Part shown: one piece after another, positions 7,655 through 15,808 of the stretch
Position numbering within the stretch: the first letter of the stretch is position 1
Layout of the letters: every line of letters begins with the position of its first letter
Assembly (NCBI RefSeq): GCF_010730745.1
Contig: NZ_AP022615.1
Span: 1,922,001-1,986,000 of the forward strand
Source of the DNA: Mycobacterium heidelbergense
GTDB lineage: Bacteria > Actinomycetota > Actinomycetes > Mycobacteriales > Mycobacteriaceae
Length of the DNA stretch: 64,000 nt
Reading direction: 5' to 3'
Translations under genes and position numbers: made by a program
Notes under the pieces: generated by a model
Databases searched by the model: none
What the model was told of the DNA's origin: nothing
What the model saw: the letters and a program-made list of their open reading frames with translations, nothing else

Positions 7655-9373
7655 ATGACCACACGTCTGACCGACGGCTTCCAGCTCGTCGTGGATGCCC
7701 TCAAGGCCAACGACATCGACACCGTTTACGGGATCGTCGGCATCCCGATCACCGACCTCGCCCGCACCGCGCAGGCGTCGGGCATCCGCTACATCGGTTT
7801 CCGGCAGGAGGCCTCGGCCGGCAACGCGGCCGCCGCCGCGGGGTTCCTCACCCGGCGGCCCGGCGTGTGCCTGACGACGTCGGGGCCCGGGTTCCTCAAC
7901 GCCCTGCCGGCGCTGGCCAACGCCACCGCCAACTGTTTCCCGATGATCCAGATCTCGGGTTCCAGCGACCGGGCGATGGTGGATCTGCAAAGGGGCGACT
8001 ACCAGGACCTCGACCAGCTCAGCGCCGCAAAGCCTTTCGCGAAGGCGGCGTATCGGATCGGCCGGGTCGAGGACGTCGGGCGCGGCGTGGCCCGCGCCCT
8101 CCGCACCGCGATCTCCGGGCGGCCGGGCGGTGTTTACCTCGACATTCCCGGCGACGTCCTGGGCCAGGCCCTGGAGGCCTCGGCCGCCGCCGACACGATC
8201 TGGCGGGTGGTCGACCCCGCTCCCCGGCAGCTGCCGGCGCCCGAGGCGGTGGATCGCGCACTGGACGTGCTCAGGCAGGCGCGGCGACCGCTGATCGTGC
8301 TCGGCAAGGGCGCCGCCTACGCGCAGGCGGACGGCGCGATCCGGAAGTTCGTGGAGGACAGCGGGATTCCGTTCCTGCCGATGTCGATGGCCAAAGGGCT
8401 GCTGCCGGACTCGCACCCGCAGTCGGCCGCGGCCGCACGTTCGCTGGCGATCGCGCGCGCCGACGCGGTCTTGTTGATCGGTGCACGGCTGAATTGGCTG
8501 CTCGGCCATGGGGAATCGCCGCAGTGGTCCGCCGAGGCCAGGTTCGTGCAGGTCGACATCGCCGCGTCGGAATTCGACAGCAACCGTCCGATAGCGGCGC
8601 CGCTGGCCGGCGACATCGGCTCGGTGATGTCCGCGCTGTGTGACGCCGCGGCCGCGCATCCGATCGCCGTGCCCGTGGAATGGACCGCCGAGCTGGCCGA
8701 TCGCCGGGCCCGCAACGACGCCACGATGCGTCAGCGCCTGACGGAAGATCCGCAGCCCATGCGGTTTTACAACGCGCTCGGCGCCATTCGCGCTGTGCTG
8801 CAGGAAAACCCGGGGGTCTATGTGGTCAACGAGGGGGCCAACGCGCTGGACCTGGCCCGCAACGTCATCGGCATGGAGTTGCCGCGGCACCGGCTCGACA
8901 CGGGCACCTGGGGCGTGATGGGCATCGGCATGGGCTACGCGATCGCCGCCGCGGTCGAGACCGGCGATCCCGTGGTCGCGATCGAGGGTGACAGCGCATT
9001 CGGCTTCAGCGGCATGGAAATCGAGACCATCTGCCGCTACGGTCTGCCGGTGACCGTCGTCATCCTCAACAACGGCGGCGTCTACCGCGGCGACGAAGCG
9101 CCGACCGGGAAGGATCCGGCGCCGACCGTGCTGAACGCGCGGGCGCGTCACGAGCTCATCGCTCAGGCGTTTGGCGGCAAGGGATATCACGTCACCACAC
9201 CGTCCGGGCTGCGGTCGGCCCTGGCCGAAGCCATCGCGTCCGACGGGCCGTCGATCATCGACTGCGAACTCGACCCGGCGGCCGGGGTGGAAAGCGGACA
9301 TCTGGCGGGCCTCAACCCGACCAGCGCGGTCGCACGGAGACCAGCCCGCGACGAGATCGAACCCAACCGCTGA
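7655..9373 (+). CDS. oxcA: Oxalyl-CoA decarboxylase OxcA
   Basis: Thiamine-diphosphate enzyme of 572 residues that converts oxalyl-CoA to formyl-CoA and CO2. The cofactor-activating Glu is residue 52 in FRQEASAG. The ThDP/Mg binding segment begins GDSAFGFSG near residue 446 and ends with VILNN. The central NAD-like domain (about 190-350) is also typical. GAGGAG lies 11 bases before the ATG. It is divergent from fadD7, which probably supplies oxalyl-CoA. Together they form an oxalate-degradation pair, likely also relevant to acid tolerance. The match to Rv0118c in sequence and order is clear. Confidence 0.92.
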   Translation: MTTRLTDGFQLVVDALKANDIDTVYGIVGIPITDLARTAQASGIRYIGFRQEASAGNAAAAAGFLTRRPGVCLTTSGPGFLNALPALANATANCFPMIQISGSSDRAMVDLQRGDYQDLDQLSAAKPFAKAAYRIGRVEDVGRGVARALRTAISGRPGGVYLDIPGDVLGQALEASAAADTIWRVVDPAPRQLPAPEAVDRALDVLRQARRPLIVLGKGAAYAQADGAIRKFVEDSGIPFLPMSMAKGLLPDSHPQSAAAARSLAIARADAVLLIGARLNWLLGHGESPQWSAEARFVQVDIAASEFDSNRPIAAPLAGDIGSVMSALCDAAAAHPIAVPVEWTAELADRRARNDATMRQRLTEDPQPMRFYNALGAIRAVLQENPGVYVVNEGANALDLARNVIGMELPRHRLDTGTWGVMGIGMGYAIAAAVETGDPVVAIEGDSAFGFSGMEIETICRYGLPVTVVILNNGGVYRGDEAPTGKDPAPTVLNARARHELIAQAFGGKGYHVTTPSGLRSALAEAIASDGPSIIDCELDPAAGVESGHLAGLNPTSAVARRPARDEIEPNR

Positions 9374-9488
9374 TCGGATCGTTATCGGGGCGTGCAGCGA
9401 AGCTGTCATTGTTTGCTGAAGACCGCAATCAGTCGGCAGCCAGTAGAATACCGTTGTGTTGGTTGAACCATCTCGAAGGGTGAGCGCC

Positions 9489-10244
9489 ATGCGTCGAGCG
9501 GTTCGTTATCTATTCGTTACGATGGCGATCGCCGGCATGGGCGCGTTGGGTAGCGGCACCCGCGGCCTGGCCGCCGTCCCGCTGCCCGAGCCAGTCCCCG
9601 GAGTTGCCTCGGTTTTGCCCGCTAACGGAGCGGTGGTGGGCGTGGCGCACCCGGTCGTCGTCACGTTCACCGCGCCGGTCACTGATCGCGCCGCCGTCGA
9701 GCGGTCCATTCGCGTCACGTCGCCGGGCGGCATGCCGGGACATTTCGAGTGGGTCGAGAACAACGTCGTGCAGTGGGTGCCGGACCGCTACTGGCCCGCC
9801 CACACCCATGTCTCGGTGGGCGTGCAGGCCCTGACGACGGGTTTTGACACGGGCGATCAGGTGGTGGGCGTTGCCAGCCTGTCCGGGCACACCTTCACCG
9901 TGAGCCGGGATGGGGAGGTGCTGCGCACGATGCCGGCGTCGATGGGCAAGCCCACCCGCCCGACGCCGATAGGCAACTTCACCGCCCTGGAAAAGGACCG
10001 CACCGTGGTGATGGACTCGCGCACCATCGGTATCCCGCTGAGCTCACCGGAGGGATACAAGATCACGGCTCAGTACGCGGTCCGGGTCACGTGGAGCGGT
10101 GTCTATGTGCACTCCGCCCCGTGGTCGGTGGATTCGCAGGGCCACGCCAACGTCAGCCACGGATGCATCAACCTGAGCCCCGACAACGCCGCCTGGTACT
10201 TCAACCAGGTGAACGTCGGCGACCCCATCCAGGTCGTCGCCTGA
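9489..10244 (+). CDS. ldtA: L,D-transpeptidase (LdtMt1 type)
   Basis: Periplasmic enzyme that makes 3-3 peptidoglycan cross-links. The 251-residue product has the same length as M. tuberculosis LdtMt1 (Rv0116c). A signal sequence or membrane anchor (residues 1-35) precedes an Ig-like domain (about 38-125) and a YkuD catalytic domain. That domain carries VHSAPW and SHGCINLSPDNAAW, with the nucleophile at Cys226. The start at 9489 has GAAGGG nine bases upstream and matches the M. tuberculosis start. An in-frame GTG at 9456 lies six bases after TAGAAT, so a leaderless form with 11 extra residues is possible. oxyS, which separates this gene from oxcA in M. tuberculosis, is absent; only 115 bases lie between. 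Confidence 0.93.
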   Translation: MRRAVRYLFVTMAIAGMGALGSGTRGLAAVPLPEPVPGVASVLPANGAVVGVAHPVVVTFTAPVTDRAAVERSIRVTSPGGMPGHFEWVENNVVQWVPDRYWPAHTHVSVGVQALTTGFDTGDQVVGVASLSGHTFTVSRDGEVLRTMPASMGKPTRPTPIGNFTALEKDRTVVMDSRTIGIPLSSPEGYKITAQYAVRVTWSGVYVHSAPWSVDSQGHANVSHGCINLSPDNAAWYFNQVNVGDPIQVVA

Positions 10245-10370
10245 CCGGCGGTGATTCGCCGCCCTCCCGCGCCGGGCCCGGAGTGTGACAACGCTCACAG
10301 CCCTTGAACGGAAGACTGGCCTCGGTCGGTGAGTTCTGCGTAGGCGAGTGGTTTGAGCGGGAGGGTGTCG

Positions 10371-13300
10371 GTGAGCGGTGCGGCGAAGCGCGAGAAGTGT
10401 GCCCCTCCAGGTTCGGGCCGCATCGACCGGTTGTACGCCGACGACGAGCGGTTCCGGAACGCCAGGCCGGATGTCTCGTTGCGGGAAGCGGCGCGTCAAC
10501 CGGGTCTTCGGCTCCCCCAGATCCTGGAGACGTTCGTCGAGGGCTACGCGGATCGCCCCGCGCTGGGCTGGCGGGCACGCTCCCTGACGGCCGATCCCGC
10601 GACCGGCCGCACCACCGCTCGGCTGCTGCCGCGCTTCGACACCATCACCTACCGCGAACTGTGGGCCAACGTGCGTGCGATCGCCGGCGCGTGGCGGCAC
10701 GATGCGGAAAACCCCGTGGCCCCGGGTGATTTCGTCGCGACCGTCGGTTTCGCGAGCGCCGACTACCTGACCCTCGATCTGGTCTGCGGCTATCTGGGCC
10801 TGGTGGCGGTGCCGCTGCAGCACAACGCCGCGGCCTCGCGGCTGCGGCCGATCATCGCCGAGGTCGAGCCGCGGGTGCTCGCGGCGGGCGCCGGATATCT
10901 CGACCTTGCCGTCGAAGCCGCGCTGGGCAGTACGTCGTTGCGGCGCTTGGTGGTTTTCGACTACGAGCCACGGGTCGACGACCAGCGGGAGAATCTCGAA
11001 CGCGTGCGGGCGAAGCTGGCGGCCGCCGGCGTCGCGGTGACCATCGAAACGATCGACGGGGTGATCGAACGCGGTCGCGCGTTGCCGCCCGAGCCGATGT
11101 ACGCCGGCGACACCGATCAGCGGCTGGCCATGATCATGTACACCTCCGGCAGCACCGGATTGCCCAAGGGCGCCATGTACACCGAGCGCATGGTCTCGAA
11201 GGTGTGGACCAACGACCTGATGCCCGACTACGCGGACACGCCAGTGTTCAACGTCAACTTCATGCCGCTGAATCACCTGGGCGGCCGCATACCGCTGTCG
11301 TCGTCGTTCCAGGCCGGCGGCACCAGTTATTTCGTTCCGGAAAGCGACCTTTCGACCCTCTTCGAGGATTGGAACCTGGTGCGCCCCACCGAGATGGGCC
11401 TGGTGCCACGGGTGGCGGAGATGCTGTACCAGCGCCACCAAAGCGCCGTCGACCGGCTGGTGGCCGACGGTGCCGATGCCGCCTCCGCCGCGGCGGACGC
11501 GCAAGCCGAGCTGCGCGAGCGGGTCCTCGGTGGCCGCGTCGTCACCGCTTTCTGTGGCACGGCCCCGCTGGCCGGCGAGATGAAGAGCTTCGTCGAGGCC
11601 TGCCTGGGCGTGCACGTGCTCGACGGGTACGGCTTGACCGAGGTCGGAATGGTGGCCAAGGACGGCCTGATCACCCGGCCTCCCGTTCTGGACTACAAGC
11701 TCGTCGACGTTCCCGAGCTGGGCTACTTCCTTACCGACAAGCCGTATCCCCGCGGCGAGCTGCTGGTGAAGTCGCTGACCGCCACCCCCGGATACTTCAA
11801 GCGCCCCGACGTCACCGCCGGCGCCTTCGATCCCGACGGCTACTACCGGACCGGTGACGTGATGGCCGAGCTCGGGCCGGATCGGCTGGCCTACGTCGAT
11901 CGGCGCAACAACGTGTTGAAGCTGGCCCAGGGCGAGTTCGTCGCCGTCGCGCGGCTGGAAGCCGTGTTCTCCACCGCGGCCCTGATCCGCCAGATCTTCG
12001 TCTACGGCAACAGCGAACGCCCCTACCTGTTGGCCGTCATCGTCCCGACCGCCGACGCGCTGGACAGGTTCGCCGAGGACGCCGACGGGCTCAAGGCCGC
12101 CCTGAGCGAATCGCTGCGCCGCTCGGCCAAGCTCGCCGAGCTGCAGTCCTACGAGGTGCCGGTCGACTTTCTGGTCGAGTCCGAGCCGTTCAGCGAAGAC
12201 AACGGCCTGCTGTCGGGGGTTGGAAAGTTGTTGCGGCCGAGGCTCAAAGAACACTACGGCCCTCGACTCGAGGAGTTGTATCGCGAGCTGGCCGCCAACC
12301 GCGCGGCCGAGCTGCGCGCGCTGCGCGACGGCGCGGCCAGCCGGCCCGTCATTGACACGCTGACGCGGGCCGCCGAGGCGCTGCTGGGCCTGGCCGGTGG
12401 GCCACCCCGACCGGATGCGCTTTTCCTCGAGCTCGGCGGTGATTCGCTGTCGGCGTTGACCTTTTCCAATCTGCTGCAGGACGTCTTCGACGTGGAGGTT
12501 CCGGTGGGCCGGATCATCGGCCCGGCGACCGACCTGCGCCGGATCGCGGAATACGTTGAGTCCGAACGTGGTTCCGGTGCGCGGCGGCCCACGTTCGGCA
12601 CGGTGCACGGACGGGGCGCCGCCGAGGCGCGCGCCGCCGACCTCACGCTCGACAAGTTCATCGACGCACGGACCCTGGCCGAAGCCCCGGCGCTGCCGCG
12701 AGTCGCCGGCACGCCACGCACGGTTCTGCTGACCGGCGCCAACGGCTACCTCGGCCGCTTCCTGAGCCTGGAATGGCTCGAGCGGCTGGCCGAAACGGGC
12801 GGAAAGGTTGTCTGCATCGTGCGCGGCGCGGACGCCGGCGCGGCCGCCAACCGGCTAGAGGCCGTTTTCGACAGCGGCGATCGCCGGTTGCCGGAGCGGT
12901 TCCGCGCGTTGGCCGCCGAGCACCTCGAGGTCATCGCGGGCGACATCGGCGAGCCGAATCTTGGCCTGGATCAAGCGACTTGGGAAGGGCTGGCGCAAGG
13001 CGTGGACCTCATCGTCCACCCGGCGGCCCTGGTCAACCACGTGCTCCCCTACGAGCAGTTGTTCGGGCCCAACGTCGTTGGCACCGCCGAGTTGATCCGC
13101 CTGGCGATCACCGCGCGCATCAAACCGATCGCCTACATGTCGACCGTCGCGGTCGCGATGTCGGTCAAGCGGTTTGAAGAGGACGGCGATATCCGCATGG
13201 TCAGTCCGGTCCGGCCCATCGACGACAGCTACGCCAACGGGTACGCGAACAGCAAGTGGGCCGGCGAGGTGTTGCTCCGCGAGGCGCACGACCTGTGCGG

Positions 13301-13925
13301 CCTGCCGGTCACGGTTTTCCGGTCCGACATGATCCTCGCCCACAGCCGCTACGCGGGACAGCTGAACGTGCCGGATGCGTTCACCCGGTTGATCTTCAGC
13401 CTTCTGACGACCGGTATCGCACCCTGGTCCTTCTACGAACGTTCCGAAACCGGGAACCGGGCGCGCGCCCATTACGACGGCCTGCCGGCCGACTTCGTGG
13501 CCGAATCGGTCGCGGCGCTCGGCGCGCAGGCGGCGAGCGCCGAGGGTTCGGCGAGTTACCGGTCGTTCGACGTGATGAACCCGCACGACGACGGGATTTC
13601 CCTGGACGTGTTCGTCGACTGGTTGATCGACGCCGGCCACGACATCCGGCGCATCGACGATTACGACGAATGGCTGGGGCGCTTCGAGGCGGCCCTTCGG
13701 TCCTTGCCGGACAAGCAGCGTCAGCATTCGGTGCTTCCGCTGCTCGATGCCTACCGCAAGCCCGAGAGGCCGCTGCGCGGCGCGCCGGCACCCACGGACG
13801 TCTTCCGCGCGGCGGTGCAGGAAGCCAAGATCGGTGCGGACAAAGACATTCCGCACCTGTCGGCGGCCCTGATCGACAAGTACGTCTCGGACCTGCAGCT
13901 GTTGGGTCTGGCCCAGCCCGAGTGA
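10371..13925 (+). CDS. car: Carboxylic acid reductase (adenylation-PCP-reductase, CAR/FadD9 type)
   Basis: Three-domain enzyme of about 1184 residues that reduces carboxylic acids to aldehydes with ATP and NADPH. The adenylation domain (about 1-650) has YTSGSTGLPKGAM and the YRTGD hinge. The carrier domain has LGGDSLSAL, with phosphopantetheine site Ser692. The reductase domain starts near residue 785 with TGANGYLGRF and carries the YANSKWAGEV active-site motif. It needs activation by a phosphopantetheinyl transferase, which is not in the window. The GTG at 10371 is chosen for its GGGAGGG site; TTG 10353 and GTG 10365 are in-frame alternatives. The related M. tuberculosis gene (fadD9, Rv2590) lies elsewhere, so this placement differs. 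Confidence 0.93.
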   Translation: MSGAAKREKCAPPGSGRIDRLYADDERFRNARPDVSLREAARQPGLRLPQILETFVEGYADRPALGWRARSLTADPATGRTTARLLPRFDTITYRELWANVRAIAGAWRHDAENPVAPGDFVATVGFASADYLTLDLVCGYLGLVAVPLQHNAAASRLRPIIAEVEPRVLAAGAGYLDLAVEAALGSTSLRRLVVFDYEPRVDDQRENLERVRAKLAAAGVAVTIETIDGVIERGRALPPEPMYAGDTDQRLAMIMYTSGSTGLPKGAMYTERMVSKVWTNDLMPDYADTPVFNVNFMPLNHLGGRIPLSSSFQAGGTSYFVPESDLSTLFEDWNLVRPTEMGLVPRVAEMLYQRHQSAVDRLVADGADAASAAADAQAELRERVLGGRVVTAFCGTAPLAGEMKSFVEACLGVHVLDGYGLTEVGMVAKDGLITRPPVLDYKLVDVPELGYFLTDKPYPRGELLVKSLTATPGYFKRPDVTAGAFDPDGYYRTGDVMAELGPDRLAYVDRRNNVLKLAQGEFVAVARLEAVFSTAALIRQIFVYGNSERPYLLAVIVPTADALDRFAEDADGLKAALSESLRRSAKLAELQSYEVPVDFLVESEPFSEDNGLLSGVGKLLRPRLKEHYGPRLEELYRELAANRAAELRALRDGAASRPVIDTLTRAAEALLGLAGGPPRPDALFLELGGDSLSALTFSNLLQDVFDVEVPVGRIIGPATDLRRIAEYVESERGSGARRPTFGTVHGRGAAEARAADLTLDKFIDARTLAEAPALPRVAGTPRTVLLTGANGYLGRFLSLEWLERLAETGGKVVCIVRGADAGAAANRLEAVFDSGDRRLPERFRALAAEHLEVIAGDIGEPNLGLDQATWEGLAQGVDLIVHPAALVNHVLPYEQLFGPNVVGTAELIRLAITARIKPIAYMSTVAVAMSVKRFEEDGDIRMVSPVRPIDDSYANGYANSKWAGEVLLREAHDLCGLPVTVFRSDMILAHSRYAGQLNVPDAFTRLIFSLLTTGIAPWSFYERSETGNRARAHYDGLPADFVAESVAALGAQAASAEGSASYRSFDVMNPHDDGISLDVFVDWLIDAGHDIRRIDDYDEWLGRFEAALRSLPDKQRQHSVLPLLDAYRKPERPLRGAPAPTDVFRAAVQEAKIGADKDIPHLSAALIDKYVSDLQLLGLAQPE

Positions 13926-13936
13926 CACACGCCGCT

Positions 13937-14023
13937 GGCGCCGAGTCTGCGCTGGTGGCATCGAGCCTGCGTTCACGGCGGGCTTTTCGCGTTGGGAGCC
14001 GCCCTCACCGCAGTCTCGGCGCC
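13937..14023. repeat. Intergenic repeat with CGAGnCTGCG copies and inverted ends
   Basis: The gap between the convergent car and lipoprotein genes holds an inverted pair: GGCGCCGAGTCTGCG at 13937-13951 and CGCAGTCTCGGCGCC at 14009-14023 (14 of 15 positions pair). A third copy of the core, CGAGCCTGCG, lies at 13962-13971 in direct orientation. The same core forms the long hairpin at 60889-60947, so this looks like a dispersed intergenic repeat family. The position suits a bidirectional terminator, but there is no T-run. Confidence 0.6.
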
Positions 14024-14062
14024 CCGGCCAACAGCCCCCCGACGAACTCCCGGGCGCGACCG

Positions 14063-14692
14063 CTAGCGGGGCAACCCGTTCTTGATCGCGGCGTCCTGTT
14101 TGCGGCCGATATCCGTCGCCACGCCCGGATCGATCGGATCGTCAGGCGCGCCCTGGAATTCGAGGTTGACGAGCGCCTTGCCCTCGGTGAACAACAGCAC
14201 CGTCACCGCCTGGGAATTGTCCGGCGAGTTGCCGGAAATCATCGCACCGTTGGAACCGACGTCGACCGACTGCCACGTGCCACTGACCTTGCCGCCATAG
14301 TTGGTCTTGGTGTTGTCGATGCCCGCCGCCGCCGTCGCGGGATCCGCGGCGATCAAGATCGTGTCCCCGATTCGGCGACTGTTGTCGGGGTTGACGAAAA
14401 GCTGCGCGACGCCGGCCGCGTTGTTGGGGTTCAGCACGGGTGGTTGGGGCGTGGTGAAATCTCCGCCGATGTCGCTGGGCTTGATCAGCAGCGAGCTGTA
14501 ATCGGTGGGGTGTCCCGGCGACGGGCCGGTCACCGGGCTCGAACCGGTCGACGACGCGGCGGCACCGGGGGATGTCCCCGAAGGCGACGAGGTCTCGTGG
14601 TCTTCGTGATTACCGCCGCAGCCGGTGGTCACCGCGCCGACCGCAACGGCTACGACCGCGCAGCCCGCGCCGGTGATCCGAGCGAATTTCAT
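14063..14692 (-). CDS. Probable lipoprotein, 209 aa
   Basis: Exported lipoprotein. The product starts MKFARITGAG, continues through a hydrophobic stretch and reaches a lipobox-like VTTGCGG, with the lipidated Cys near residue 25. A Ser/Thr/Pro/Gly-rich linker (about 30-60) leads to a soluble domain with the motif DYSSLLIKPSDIGGDFT. I do not recognise a named family; mycobacteria have many such lipoproteins. The start at 14692 has GGAGG seven bases upstream, and the longer upstream extension has no signal peptide at its N-terminus. It is convergent with car, and divergent from the quinone-reductase-like gene, whose start lies 171 bases away. Confidence 0.8.
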   Translation of the reverse strand: MKFARITGAGCAVVAVAVGAVTTGCGGNHEDHETSSPSGTSPGAAASSTGSSPVTGPSPGHPTDYSSLLIKPSDIGGDFTTPQPPVLNPNNAAGVAQLFVNPDNSRRIGDTILIAADPATAAAGIDNTKTNYGGKVSGTWQSVDVGSNGAMISGNSPDNSQAVTVLLFTEGKALVNLEFQGAPDDPIDPGVATDIGRKQDAAIKNGLPR

Positions 14693-14863
14693 GGGCGTTC
14701 CTCCCCGTCGATCCACCTCGGGTGAGCTGTCGACATCCAGCGGCTGGCCGCGGCGCCTGACGCTACTGCGAAATGGCCACCCGAACAAGGACCGCGCCGA
14801 GAAACGCGCCGGGCATCCCGGCCGGCTCGCGGCCTATGCTGGCGTGGGGGCAAGGAGAGCGAA

Positions 14864-15808
14864 ATGACGGCTGCCGTGGCGCGTGCCGTGCGGTTCGACC
14901 GTTACGGGGACCGCGACGTGTTGTACGTGGCGGACGTGGAGATGCCGTCGCCCGGTCCGGGCGAGGTGGTGGTCGAGGTTCGCGCCGCTGGGATCAACCC
15001 CGGCGAGGCCGCCATCCGATCCGGGGCGATGCACGAGATGTTCCCCGCCACCTTTCCGTCGGGTGAGGGCAGCGACCTCGCGGGCGTCGTGACCGCCGTG
15101 GGACCCGGCGTGACAGAGTTCGCCGTCGGCGACGAGGTCCTGGGTTTCAGCTTCCGCCGCTCCAGCCATGCCACCCACACCGCCGTCCCGGTGGATCAAC
15201 TGATCCGCAAACCTCCCCAATTATCTTGGGAGGCAGCCGGTTCGCTCTATGTGGTGGGGGTGACGGCGTACGCGGCCGTCCGCGCGGTCGCACCACAACC
15301 CGGCGAGACCGTCGCCGTTTCGGCGGCCGCGGGCGGCGTCGGCAGCCTTGTCGTGCAGCTGTTGGTCCTGCGCGAGGCGCGAGTGCTCGGCATCGCGGGG
15401 ACCCCCAACGCCGACTGGCTCCGCGCGCACGGTGTCACCCCGATCGCCTATGGGGACGGTCTGGCGGCACGCCTGCGCGAGGCGGCGCCGAACGGGATCG
15501 ACGCGTTCATCGACCTGTTCGGCCCCGACTATGTCCAGCTCGCGGTGGATCTCGGCGTGGCGCCGGAACGAATCGACACCATCATCTCGTTCCGGAAGGC
15601 GGGCGAGGTCGGCGCCAAGACCGAGGGCAGCGCCGAGGCGTCCACACCGGAGGTGCTCGCCGAAATGGCCGACCTGATCGCCAGCGGCGCCATCGAGTTC
15701 GACATCGCCGCGACCTATCCGCTCGACCGGGTCGCCGACGCCTTCGAGGAACTCGAGCGGCGCCACACCCACGGCAAGATCGTCCTGCTACCCACCGGCT
15801 CAGAATGA
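14864..15808 (+). CDS. NADPH:quinone oxidoreductase-like MDR protein
   Basis: 314-residue medium-chain dehydrogenase/reductase of the zinc-free quinone reductase (QOR) group. The N-terminal GroES-like domain has the AAGINPGEAAIRSG motif. The Rossmann domain has SAAAGGVGSLVVQL near residues 151-165, as used for NADPH binding. The zinc-binding Cys/His set of alcohol dehydrogenases is missing. The expected activity is NADPH-dependent reduction of quinones or enones in the cytoplasm; the substrate is unknown. The ATG at 14864 has AAGGAG six bases upstream. Its last nine bases overlap the 3' end of the transporter gene on the other strand. Confidence 0.87.
   Translation: MTAAVARAVRFDRYGDRDVLYVADVEMPSPGPGEVVVEVRAAGINPGEAAIRSGAMHEMFPATFPSGEGSDLAGVVTAVGPGVTEFAVGDEVLGFSFRRSSHATHTAVPVDQLIRKPPQLSWEAAGSLYVVGVTAYAAVRAVAPQPGETVAVSAAAGGVGSLVVQLLVLREARVLGIAGTPNADWLRAHGVTPIAYGDGLAARLREAAPNGIDAFIDLFGPDYVQLAVDLGVAPERIDTIISFRKAGEVGAKTEGSAEASTPEVLAEMADLIASGAIEFDIAATYPLDRVADAFEELERRHTHGKIVLLPTGSE

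Noticed and set aside
10044..12608. 854-codon minus-strand frame opposite car
   Set aside because: The adenylation domain on the plus strand is unmistakable; the antisense product has no known pattern.
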